DNA of 6,556 bases from Gemmatimonadaceae bacterium (GTDB lineage Bacteria > Gemmatimonadota > Gemmatimonadetes > Gemmatimonadales > Gemmatimonadaceae), in assembly GCA_019689955.1 (NCBI GenBank), contig JADGGM010000184.1, positions 1 through 6,556 of the forward strand, read 5' to 3'. The position numbers were made by a program, and so were the translations under genes. Shown here in pieces: positions 1 through 5,494 of the stretch. The number at the start of each line of letters is the position of its first letter. Position 1 is the stretch's first letter. Below the pieces are notes generated by a model. It was not told where the DNA came from, did not search any database, and saw only the letters and a list, made by a program, of their open reading frames with translations.

Positions 1-176
1 ACCGAGAGCTGCGCCACACCGGGCATGGACCCGATCGGCTGGCGGACCCCGCTCCCCGAGCGCACGAACAGGGGGAGGATGAACTGCTCCGGCGCGAGCC
101 ACGTCTCGCGCACGAGGCGCCGCAGCGGCTCGCTGCGGCGCAGGCGGCGGGGACGATACGCGGGAAACTCAGGCAT
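1..176 (-). CDS. hemB: Porphobilinogen synthase (delta-aminolevulinate dehydratase), N-terminal part only
   Basis: This is the first ~58 residues of HemB; the rest lies beyond the left edge of the window. The family enzyme condenses two 5-aminolevulinate molecules into porphobilinogen in the cytoplasm, the step before HemC. The visible protein begins [14 protein letters not shown] and continues through [20 protein letters not shown] and IGSMPGV, which matches the usual HemB opening (RPRRLR, then an ILPLFV strand and a PSMPGV-like turn). No catalytic residue is in view. The start at 176 is supported by a GGAG six bases upstream. A GTG directly in front of it (179-177) is an alternative start. 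The gene follows hemC on the same strand after an 18-base gap, so the two are probably co-transcribed. Identity is based on recognition of the N-terminal family pattern. Confidence 0.9.
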   Translation of the reverse strand, partial: MPEFPAYRPRRLRRSEPLRRLVRETWLAPEQFILPLFVRSGSGVRQPIGSMPGVAQLS

Positions 177-182
177 CACGAT

Positions 183-186
183 CTCC
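183..186 (-). promoter_or_regulatory. Ribosome binding site of hemB
   Basis: GGAG on the minus strand, six bases before the ATG at 176. It supports the hemB start. It sits in the short gap after the hemC stop codon (197-195), which fits translation of a polycistronic message. Confidence 0.6.
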
Positions 187-194
187 GAGATCGG

Positions 195-1178
195 TCATTC
201 CGGTTGGGGCGCGGGGACGCGGGCCAGGTCGCGCACCGTCGCCAGGAGCTCCGCCCCGCCGCGCGCGAGAAGCTCGGCGGCCAGCGCCGCCCCCGCGCGC
301 TCGGGGACGGCGGGGTCGACGGGGACCGCGCCGCGCAGCACGCGGCGGCCACGCGGATCGGCGATGAGCCCGTGCAGCACGAGCCCGTCCCCGTCGCGCA
401 TGACGAGCGCGCCGATCGGCACCTGGCACCCGCCCTGGAGCGCCGCGAGGAAGGCGCGCTCCGCCCCCGTCGCGAGCCCGGTGGGCGCGTGGTGCAGGGG
501 CGCGAGGGCGGCGTTCACCGCCGCGTTGTCCGCGCGCGACTGCACGGCGATCGCCCCCTGCCCCGGCGCGGGGAGCCAGTCGGGGGGCTCGAGCCACGCG
601 TCGATGCGCTGGTGCACGTCGAGCCGCTTGAGCCCGGCCGCGGCGAGGATGGCGGCGTGCACCTGCCCCTCCTCCACCTTGCGAAGCCGCGTGGGGACGT
701 TGCCCCGCAGCTCGACGATCTCCACGTCCGGACGCAGCGCCGCGAGCTGCGCGCGCCGCCGGAGGCTCGACGTCCCCACGCGGCTCCCGCGCGGCAGGTC
801 CCCGATCCCCTCGGCGACGATCGTGTCGTTCACCACGAGCACGTCGCGCGGGTCCTCGCGCTCGAGGATGGCGATGAGCGTGAGCCCGTCGGGGGACTCG
901 GTGGGGAGGTCCTTGAGCGAGTGCACGCAGCAGTCCACGCGCCCCTTGCTCAGCGCCTCCTCCAGCTCGCGGGTGAAGAGCCCCTTGGCGCCGATCGCGG
1001 CCAACGGCTCATCGAGCCGCTTGTCGCCGGTGGTCTTGAAGGGGACGAGCTCGGCCGCCTGCCCGCGCGCGGCGAGCGCCGCCTGCACCATGCGCGCCTG
1101 CCGCAACGCGAGCTCCGACGACCGCGTGGCGATACGAATCGGTCCCCCCTCCGCGGGGCGCTTTCGGCGCGCGGTCAT
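195..1178 (-). CDS. hemC: Hydroxymethylbilane synthase (porphobilinogen deaminase)
   Basis: The family enzyme joins four porphobilinogen units into the linear tetrapyrrole hydroxymethylbilane, the substrate of the HemD domain encoded just upstream. The 327-residue product is close to the usual length of about 310. Visible hallmarks in order: IRIATRSSELALRQA (15-29), the phosphate-binding and active-site stretch KTTGDK (48-53), VHSLKDLPT (85-93) whose Asp90 matches the catalytic aspartate of the family, GTSSLRRRAQL (135-145) with substrate-binding arginines, and LQGGCQVPIGA (248-258) whose Cys251 should carry the dipyrromethane cofactor. The reading frame stays open far upstream, but that stretch is out-of-frame hemD. 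The ATG at 1178 gives a normal N-terminus, although no clear Shine-Dalgarno sequence precedes it. A 112-base gap separates it from cobA-hemD, and hemB follows 18 bases downstream. All expected key residues are present. Confidence 0.96.
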   Translation of the reverse strand: MTARRKRPAEGGPIRIATRSSELALRQARMVQAALAARGQAAELVPFKTTGDKRLDEPLAAIGAKGLFTRELEEALSKGRVDCCVHSLKDLPTESPDGLTLIAILEREDPRDVLVVNDTIVAEGIGDLPRGSRVGTSSLRRRAQLAALRPDVEIVELRGNVPTRLRKVEEGQVHAAILAAAGLKRLDVHQRIDAWLEPPDWLPAPGQGAIAVQSRADNAAVNAALAPLHHAPTGLATGAERAFLAALQGGCQVPIGALVMRDGDGLVLHGLIADPRGRRVLRGAVPVDPAVPERAGAALAAELLARGGAELLATVRDLARVPAPQPE

Positions 1179-1243
1179 GCGCGGGGCTCTGCGGGCACGG
1201 GCCGATCGAGCGGGCGAGCGTTGACGCAACGGGGACGGGACAT
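1175..1243 (-). CDS. Possible 22-codon leader ORF ending on the hemC start codon
   Basis: In the gap between cobA-hemD and hemC, an ATG at 1243 opens a frame reading MSRPRCVNARPLDRPVPAEP plus two residues. Its TGA (1177-1175) overlaps the hemC ATG as ATGA. It has no Shine-Dalgarno sequence and no recognisable family. A TAGATT hexamer lies nine bases upstream of its ATG. It could serve translational coupling of hemC, which itself lacks a clear ribosome site, or it could be chance. The sequence shows the arrangement; the function is inference. Confidence 0.2.
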   Translation of the reverse strand: MSRPRCVNARPLDRPVPAEPRA

Positions 1244-1252
1244 GGCGCTGGA

Positions 1253-1258
1253 AATCTA
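1253..1258 (-). promoter_or_regulatory. Possible -10 element in front of hemC
   Basis: TAGATT on the minus strand lies in an otherwise G+C-rich gap. It is placed so that transcription would begin one or two bases before the ATG at 1243. No convincing -35 hexamer is visible upstream. The same hexamer occurs eight bases before the ccmA ATG. It is weak evidence for an internal promoter that would let hemC and hemB be made partly independently of cobA-hemD. Confidence 0.2.
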
Positions 1259-1290
1259 ATCGCCGCCCGCCGCCCGGCGCGCGGCGCCCG

Positions 1291-2826
1291 TCACGTGCGG
1301 CGCAGCGCGTCGACCACCGCGCGCACGAGCCCGGGGATCGTGGCCTCCGCCGCCTCCACGTCCACGGTGAGCCCGAGCGACCGCGCCGCGTCGCTCGTGA
1401 TGGGGCCGATGGACGCCACGCGCGCCCGGCGCGCCGCCTCCAGGCCCACGGCGTCCACGAAGAAGCGCACGGTGGACCCGGAGGTGAAGGTGACGAGGTC
1501 GACCTGGCCGTCGCGGAGCGCGGCGCGGGCCGCCTCGCTCCCCTCGGGGTCGGGGACGGAGCGGTAGACGGGGACCTCGTCGACCTCCGCCCCCATCTCG
1601 CGCAGCGCCGCGGGGAGGAGCTCCCGCGCCCCCTCGGCCCTGGCGAAGAGCACCCGCGCCCCACGCACGTCGCTCCGCGCGCGCAGCGCCTCGATGAGCC
1701 CCTCGGCCACATAACGCTCGGGGATGACGTCCACCGCGAGCCCGCAGGCGAGGAGCGCGTCCGCGGTGGCCGGACCCACCGCGGCGACGTTCACCCCGGC
1801 GAAGGCGCGCGCGTCCCCCCCGCGCCGCCGCAGCGCGCCCCACGCCAGCTCCACGGCGTTCTGGCTGGTGAAGATCGCCCACTGATACGTGCTCAGCCGG
1901 CCGAGCGCGCGCTCGAGCGGCGCGGCGTCGAGCGGCTCGATGCGGATCGCCGGCGCCTCGATCCCCTCGGCGCCGAGCGCGCGGAGCTCCGCGCTCAGCG
2001 CCGACGCCTGCGCGCGCGCCCGGGTGACGATCACGCGCCGCCCGTGCAGCGGGCGCACGTCGAACCAGCGGATCTCGTCGCGCACGCGCACCACGTCGCC
2101 GATCACCGTGATCGACGGCGCCGAGATCTGCGCGCGCTGCGCAGCCTCGACGATCGTCCCCAGCGTCGCGACCACGGTGCGTTGCCGCGGGTACGTTCCC
2201 CACTCGATCGCCGCCGTCGGCGTGTCGGCCGCGAGGCCGCCGGCCGTGAGCGCCTGGACGATCGCGGGGAGGCGCTTCACCCCCATGTACAGCACGATCG
2301 TGCCCCCCGCGCGGGCGAGCGCGCCCCAGTCGGTGTCGGTGTGCCCCTTGGTGGGATCTTCGTGCCCCGTCACGAACGTCACCGACGTCGCGAGCCCGCG
2401 GTGCGTGACCGGGATCCCCGCGTACGCCGGCGCCGCCACCCCCGCGGTCACACCGGGGACGATCTCGAACGGGATCCCCGCCGCGGCGAGCGCCTGCGCT
2501 TCCTCGCTCCCGCGCCCGAACACCAGCGGGTCCCCCCCTTTGAGCCGCACCACGCGCTTCCCCTCGCGCGCCAGCCGCACGAGGAGCGCCGTGATCTCGT
2601 CCTGCGATGCCGACGGCGCGCCGCCGCGCTTCCCGACGAAGTGGCGCTCCGCATCGCGCCGCACTGCAGGGTCCGCGAGGATCAGCGGGTTGACCAGGGC
2701 GTCGTAGACGATCGCATCGCACGCCGCGAGCAACGCGCGCGCACGCACCGTGAGGAGGTCGGGGTCGCCGGGGCCGGCGCCGACGAGGGAGACGACGGCG
2801 CCGCGGGGCGCCTCGGGAGGTGACAT
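1291..2826 (-). CDS. cobA-hemD: Fused uroporphyrinogen-III C-methyltransferase / uroporphyrinogen-III synthase
   Basis: A 511-residue two-domain protein. Residues ~10-250 are a SUMT/CobA methyltransferase: SLVGAGPGDPDLLT (13-26), YDALVNPLIL (41-50), VVRLKGGDPLVFGRGSEE (92-109), VPGVTAG (123-129) and the Ala-Pro-Ser-Ile-Thr-Val-Ile-Gly-Asp-Val-Val run (236-246). In this family the domain uses S-adenosylmethionine to methylate uroporphyrinogen III at C2 and C7, giving precorrin-2 for siroheme and cobalamin. Residues ~258-508 are a HemD domain: RRVIVTRARAQ (263-273), AIFTSQNAVE (317-326), VAAVGPATADAL (347-358), Tyr421 in the conserved VYR context, and VTFTSGSTVRFF (445-456). HemD cyclises hydroxymethylbilane to uroporphyrinogen III. 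Such fusions are known in several phyla. Two enzymes acting in sequence at the heme/siroheme branch point are therefore tethered. The ATG at 2826 lacks a strong ribosome site but gives the normal SUMT N-terminus. It is the first gene of the leftward hem group. Confidence 0.95.
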   Translation of the reverse strand: MSPPEAPRGAVVSLVGAGPGDPDLLTVRARALLAACDAIVYDALVNPLILADPAVRRDAERHFVGKRGGAPSASQDEITALLVRLAREGKRVVRLKGGDPLVFGRGSEEAQALAAAGIPFEIVPGVTAGVAAPAYAGIPVTHRGLATSVTFVTGHEDPTKGHTDTDWGALARAGGTIVLYMGVKRLPAIVQALTAGGLAADTPTAAIEWGTYPRQRTVVATLGTIVEAAQRAQISAPSITVIGDVVRVRDEIRWFDVRPLHGRRVIVTRARAQASALSAELRALGAEGIEAPAIRIEPLDAAPLERALGRLSTYQWAIFTSQNAVELAWGALRRRGGDARAFAGVNVAAVGPATADALLACGLAVDVIPERYVAEGLIEALRARSDVRGARVLFARAEGARELLPAALREMGAEVDEVPVYRSVPDPEGSEAARAALRDGQVDLVTFTSGSTVRFFVDAVGLEAARRARVASIGPITSDAARSLGLTVDVEAAEATIPGLVRAVVDALRRT

Positions 2827-3017
2827 CGCGACAAGATGGCCGGATCGGAGCGCAAACTCAACGGCGGAGCGAGGTCAGTGGTGATACCGTTTCACTCGAC
2901 GAGCGACACCGGGAAGCATCCTGGCGGGAGCCTCGGTGGCCGTTCTTGCACCCCAGCCGTGGTAGGAGCCACGCCACAGCGAGATCGTACATGAAGAGAT
3001 GACACTCGCCATCGCGA

Positions 3018-3050
3018 AGAACCCCCCGCGCCCAAGGCCCGGGGGGTTCT
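3018..3050. terminator. Terminator-like hairpin, 10-bp perfect stem
   Basis: AGAACCCCCC (3018-3027) pairs perfectly with GGGGGGTTCT (3041-3050) around a 13-base loop that can form a further GCC/GGC pairing. Stem strength is typical of an intrinsic terminator, but neither strand continues into a proper T-run (the plus strand continues AACCTC, the minus strand TCGCG). It is odd that it lies between two divergently read genes and so follows neither. It may insulate the hem genes from the insert, end a short RNA from the left, or be part of a structured RNA upstream of the HEPN gene. Confidence 0.55.
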
Positions 3051-3052
3051 AA

Positions 3053-3098
3053 CCTCAGCGACGTGCTGGTATCGCTACCAGTATAGGACGATCTGAGG
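3053..3098. repeat. Nested inverted repeat (hairpin within hairpin)
   Basis: Outer arms CCTCAG (3053-3058) and CTGAGG (3093-3098) enclose inner arms CTGGTA (3066-3071) and TACCAG (3076-3081) around a TCGC loop. Two more C-G pairs (3059-3060 with 3089-3090) can extend the outer stem past a two-base bulge. It starts two bases after the terminator-like hairpin. As DNA, the inner dyad could be an operator; as RNA, the whole would be a 46-base stem-loop with one internal loop. A TATAGG (3082-3087) at the end of the inner dyad could be a weak -10 for the downstream gene. Confidence 0.55.
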
Positions 3099-3129
3099 AA
3101 TGACAGTCAACCTTAACCTGAACGCCCCC

Positions 3130-3152
3130 ACCCTGCAAGGGTCACTTGCAAG
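3130..3152. repeat. Small hairpin plus 8-bp palindrome before the HEPN gene start
   Basis: ACCCT (3130-3134) and AGGGT (3138-3142) form a 5-bp hairpin with a three-base loop. Three bases later comes the perfect palindrome CTTGCAAG (3145-3152). TGCAAG occurs twice in direct orientation, 13 bases apart (3134 and 3147). The position 13 to 35 bases before the ATG at 3165 suits an operator or the 3' end of a regulatory RNA. The palindrome's AAG is also part of the only weak ribosome-site candidate (AAGAG, 3150-3154). Confidence 0.4.
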
Positions 3153-3164
3153 AGCTACACGCCT

Positions 3165-3883
3165 ATGATTCGCCTCAGCGAGCTGTGCGCTGCCATGTCT
3201 CATGAACGGCTAGGCGCTTACAGCCTCGACACGGATTTGGATAGCACGGACGCGCTTGCCCGGTATCTCTGGAATGGCGCGCTGTGTATCGCCTTCCATC
3301 CGTCCCTTCATGTCCTTGAAGTCGCACTGAGGAACAATTTGTTTCGTGCCTCTCAGCGCCACGTGAACACGGCTGGGCGGACTATCGGGCCGTTTGGATG
3401 CGGCTTGGCGCGAAGCCAACGTTCCTCTTTGCGAGAGAGCAGGCACAAGTGGACGAAGCCATCCAACGTCTCGAGCGGAATCCACGCTTTCAGACGCAAG
3501 GGCGGCTTGTTGCCAAGCTGGGCTTCGGTTTCTGGACAGCCCTCTGTCGAGCCCCCTACGATCATTCGCGCGCTGACGGCCCGAAGCTCTGGCCGACGCT
3601 CCTCCCGCGCGTGTTCCCGCACATGCCACGAGCCGGGCGTTCGCGTCAAAATGTGCAAGCTCGCATGGATGGGATTCGGGAGTTCCGCAATCGGATCGCC
3701 CACCATGAACCGATATGGAACCGCGACCTTCTCAAGCACTACGACGAGATTCTGGACGCGATATCATGGATGTATCCCAACATGTCGAAGGCAGTACGAG
3801 TCTGTAACGATCTGGAGCTCACCTTCCGCAGAGGTCCGGAGCAATACCGCCCGCTGGCCGCGCGACTGCTGGCGGCTGCTTAA
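3165..3883 (+). pseudogene. Abi_2/AbiF-like HEPN ribonuclease, broken by a frameshift
   Basis: Two overlapping frames together encode one ~239-residue Abi-like protein. The first, from the ATG at 3165, gives the family N-terminus: MSHERLGAY, ALARYLWNGAL and LHVLEVALRNNLF (to about 3348). The second supplies the rest from about 3368: HGWADYRAVWM, then the HEPN motif FRNRIAHHEPIWNRDL (3683-3730) and ISWMYPNMSKAV, ending at 3883. RNRIAH fits the R-N-x-x-x-H catalytic motif of HEPN RNases, which act on RNA in abortive infection and toxin-antitoxin systems. The downstream frame has a TGA at 3317-3319, so the shift lies between 3320 and about 3370; one base is missing or two are extra. The first frame, unshifted, runs to 4013 with a tail unlike the family. 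An ATG at 3398 could give a 161-residue HEPN-only protein. Base composition is lower than in the neighbours (32 and 36 G+C of 60 in 3301-3360 and 3241-3300, against 44 in 841-900), consistent with transfer. The upstream hairpins may be its RNA partner or operator. Confidence 0.8.
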
Positions 3884-3951
3884 TCTCTCCTGCTACCCCA
3901 ACGCGCCCGCGCCTCCCTCTTGGCGATCTCCCCTCGTTGTTCCGAATCTCA

Positions 3952-4083
3952 CTACCGCGACGTCCCCTCCGCCCGCCGCTCGCGCACCTTCTTCCGCCGC
4001 CACCAGATGCTGAACGCGTACGCCGCGTAGAGCACCACCGCCGCCGTGTACGCCGCGTAGTAGTACTTCTCGTTGTGCAACAT
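3952..4083 (-). CDS. ccmD: CcmD-like small membrane protein of cytochrome c maturation
   Basis: A 43-residue protein with one membrane helix (about 8-28: YYAAYTAAVVLYAAYAFSIW) followed by a strongly basic tail (RRKKVRERR, 29-37). This is the CcmD layout: a short N-terminus, one helix and a charged cytoplasmic end. In the known system CcmD binds CcmC and CcmE and helps release heme-loaded CcmE. Its ATG shares a base with the ccmC stop (TGATG), so translation is probably coupled. A strong GGAGG at 4098-4094 lies ten bases before this ATG and seven before a GTG at 4086, so the GTG may be the real start (44 residues). It is the last ccm gene here; the next gene is the convergent HEPN gene. Assignment rests on position and topology, since CcmD sequences are poorly conserved. 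Confidence 0.8.
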   Translation of the reverse strand: MLHNEKYYYAAYTAAVVLYAAYAFSIWWRRKKVRERRAEGTSR

Positions 4084-4811
4084 CACGTGCGATCCTCCGC
4101 CTCGAGCTCGTCGCGCTCCGTCGCCAGGCGGTAGCGGGCCCGCAGGAGCGCGATGTACAGGAGCGTGAACGACGCGAACGACAGCAGGAGCGTCGTGAGC
4201 ATGTCCCCCGGGAGCGACGGCGCGCTCGGCTTGAGCACGATCGGCATGGGGTGCAGCGTGCGGAACAGGTACACGCTCAGGTGGATGAACGGGATCAGGA
4301 GCGCCCCCAGGATCCCGAGCACCGCCGAGTAGCGCGCGCGCATCGCGCGGTCCTCGATCGCCCCGCGCAGCACGAGGTAGCCCATGTAGATGAACCAGAG
4401 GAAGAGCGTGAGCGTGAGCCGGGCGTCCCACGTCCACCACGTCCCCCAGATCGGCTTCCCCCAGAGCGGGCCGCTGATCAGCACCACGGTGGTGAACACG
4501 ACCCCCACCTCGGCCGAGCTCTCGGCCACGCAGTCGAGGCGCCAGTCCTTCAACCACAGGTAGAGGATGCTCGTGAGCGCCACGATCCCGAACGCCAGGA
4601 ACGCGACCCACGCCGACGGGGCGTGGACGTAGAAGATCTTCTGCGCCGGCCCCTGGATCGCCTCGATCGGCGTGAACCAGATCGCGCGGACGAGCGTGCC
4701 CGCCACCGCCAGCGCCGCGGCGACGAACAGCCAGTCTGGGCCTCCCCCCCGCGTGCCCGCGTGCGGCGCGGCGATCGGGGGCGCGTGAGAGTGCAGCGTG
4801 GAATCGTTCAT
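4083..4811 (-). CDS. ccmC: Heme exporter/handling protein CcmC
   Basis: A 242-residue multi-span membrane protein of the heme-handling family. The tryptophan-rich heme-binding motif GTWWTWDARLT lies at 123-133, and His63 (YVHAPSAW) and His187 (RTLHP) flank it as the expected axial heme ligands. Membrane helices are seen near 26-45, 60-87, 101-116, 132-150, 161-183 and 205-224. The family stabilises heme on the outer face of the membrane and passes it to the chaperone CcmE, which is not encoded in this window. The ATG at 4811 overlaps the ccmB stop as ATGA, and ccmD starts on its own stop, so ccmB-C-D are tightly coupled. The N-terminal ~25 residues are hydrophilic and rich in His, Pro and Gly, a little longer than usual. 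A CcsA/ResC-type protein was considered, but the size and order after ccmAB fit CcmC. Confidence 0.94.
   Translation of the reverse strand: MNDSTLHSHAPPIAAPHAGTRGGGPDWLFVAAALAVAGTLVRAIWFTPIEAIQGPAQKIFYVHAPSAWVAFLAFGIVALTSILYLWLKDWRLDCVAESSAEVGVVFTTVVLISGPLWGKPIWGTWWTWDARLTLTLFLWFIYMGYLVLRGAIEDRAMRARYSAVLGILGALLIPFIHLSVYLFRTLHPMPIVLKPSAPSLPGDMLTTLLLSFASFTLLYIALLRARYRLATERDELEAEDRT
4094..4098 (-). promoter_or_regulatory. Ribosome binding site of ccmD, inside the end of ccmC
   Basis: GGAGG on the minus strand lies within the last codons of ccmC. It is the strongest Shine-Dalgarno match in the ccm block. Its spacing is seven bases to a GTG at 4086 and ten to the ATG at 4083, so it argues that the small ccmD frame is truly translated and leaves its exact start open. 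Confidence 0.6.
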
Positions 4812-5494
4812 TCTTCGATCGTGTGAGGGAACGCGAGCATGCAGGCCACGACGAACACCAGGTCGAACGCGATCAGGATCTTGAGCCAGCTCGCCGCCTC
4901 GCTCACCGGCCGGCCGCTCAGGAGCCGCGCCGTGGCCTGCGCGGCAGGCATGATGATCGGCACGAAGAACGGGAGCGAGAGCATCGGCAGCAACAGCTCG
5001 GCCAATCGCGTGTTCACGGCCATGGCACTGAACAACGTCCCCACCGCCGTGAGCCCGATCGCCGCCAGGAGCGCGATCGCCGCGACGGCGAGCGCGGCGC
5101 GTCCCGCAAGCGGCATGTTGTAGAAGAGCACGATCGCCGGGATCGCGATGACCTGCACCGCCGCCACGAACACCAGGTTCGCGAGCGCCTTGCCGAGGTA
5201 GATCGCCTCGCGCGCGATCGGCGCGCCGAGGAGCCCGTCGATCGCCCGATCCGCCATCTCCACCCCGAACGAACGGTGGAGCCCGAGGAGCCCCGAGAAC
5301 GTGAAGATGACCCAGAGCACCCCGGGCGCCAAGTCCACGGCGGCCACGGCCGTCGGGTCCCACGCGAAGTAGAAGATCACGATCGCGAGGAGCGCGAAGA
5401 CGACGGCGGAGAAGAACGCCGTGCGCGTGCGAAACTCGATCGCCAGGTCCTTGCGCGCGATGAGGAGCGCGGCAGTGAGCGTGCTAGGCGCCAC
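4808..5494 (-). CDS. ccmB: Cytochrome c maturation ABC-type permease CcmB
   Basis: A 228-residue membrane protein with about six helices (near 26-44, 56-73, 103-125, 131-155, 167-190, 203-223). The N-terminal cytoplasmic stretch KDLAIEFRTRTAF (15-27) matches the conserved CcmB opening, and SLPFFVPIIMPAAQAT (173-188) the conserved late loop and helix. With CcmA it forms the ABC part of System I, which in the known pathway powers release of heme-loaded CcmE from CcmC/CcmD. The start is a GTG at 5494 that overlaps the ccmA end by 11 bases; it gives the usual short N-terminus. The TGA stop overlaps the ccmC ATG. The length is typical (about 220). Confidence 0.94.
   Translation of the reverse strand: MAPSTLTAALLIARKDLAIEFRTRTAFFSAVVFALLAIVIFYFAWDPTAVAAVDLAPGVLWVIFTFSGLLGLHRSFGVEMADRAIDGLLGAPIAREAIYLGKALANLVFVAAVQVIAIPAIVLFYNMPLAGRAALAVAAIALLAAIGLTAVGTLFSAMAVNTRLAELLLPMLSLPFFVPIIMPAAQATARLLSGRPVSEAASWLKILIAFDLVFVVACMLAFPHTIEE

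Larger units (their letters stand above)
2827..3164. other. Divergent intergenic region between cobA-hemD and the HEPN gene
   Basis: No convincing gene is seen in these 338 bases. They must hold the leftward promoter of cobA-hemD and the rightward promoter of the HEPN gene, but neither has a clear -35/-10 pair. The right half (3018-3152) is packed with inverted repeats, listed separately. The left half (2827-3010) has short open frames on both strands with no recognisable product, and no tRNA, riboswitch core or insertion-sequence end could be identified. Composition drops from the surrounding hem genes. Confidence 0.6.

Noticed and set aside
87..104. Missing canonical Q-loop glutamine in CcmA (residue numbers, not bases)
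   Set aside because: The SHxxxLYxxLTxxEN variant is the normal state in CcmA, so this is not a defect.
25..1224. 399-codon open frame on the plus strand, and a 351-codon one at 204-1259
   Set aside because: Both are antisense to the clear hemC gene. The Arg/Ser/Pro-rich or His/Arg-rich translations are what high-GC shadow frames give.
1179..1712. Extended N-terminus of HemC
   Set aside because: The frame is open but overlaps hemD out of frame and reads as Arg/Ser/Pro-rich noise. The ATG at 1178 gives the normal HemC beginning.
2827..3000. Cobalamin riboswitch in front of cobA-hemD
   Set aside because: Looked for the GCCACTG box and neighbouring conserved segments on the minus strand and did not find a consistent set.
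2820..3002. 60-codon plus-strand frame ending 16 bases before the terminator-like hairpin
   Set aside because: It begins at a GTG overlapping the cobA-hemD start, has no ribosome site and no family-like sequence. Another short frame (2836-2994) covers the same bases equally well.
2875..3012. 45-codon minus-strand frame upstream of cobA-hemD
   Set aside because: No ribosome site and no recognisable motif; about the length expected by chance.
2880..3164. tRNA gene serving as an integration site
   Set aside because: A TAGCTC-like string appears on the minus strand near 3150, but no T-arm or acceptor pairing could be built on either strand.
3320..3375. Programmed -1 frameshift site
   Set aside because: No slippery heptamer in the correct phase was found in the interval; mutation or sequencing error is simpler.
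3210..3739. Minus-strand frames opposite the HEPN gene (139 and 128 codons)
   Set aside because: They lie antisense to the recognisable Abi-like coding sequence and show no family pattern.
4812..5363. Long frame fused to the N-terminus of CcmC
   Set aside because: It is an out-of-frame reading of ccmB. The ATG at 4811 overlapping the ccmB stop is the natural start.
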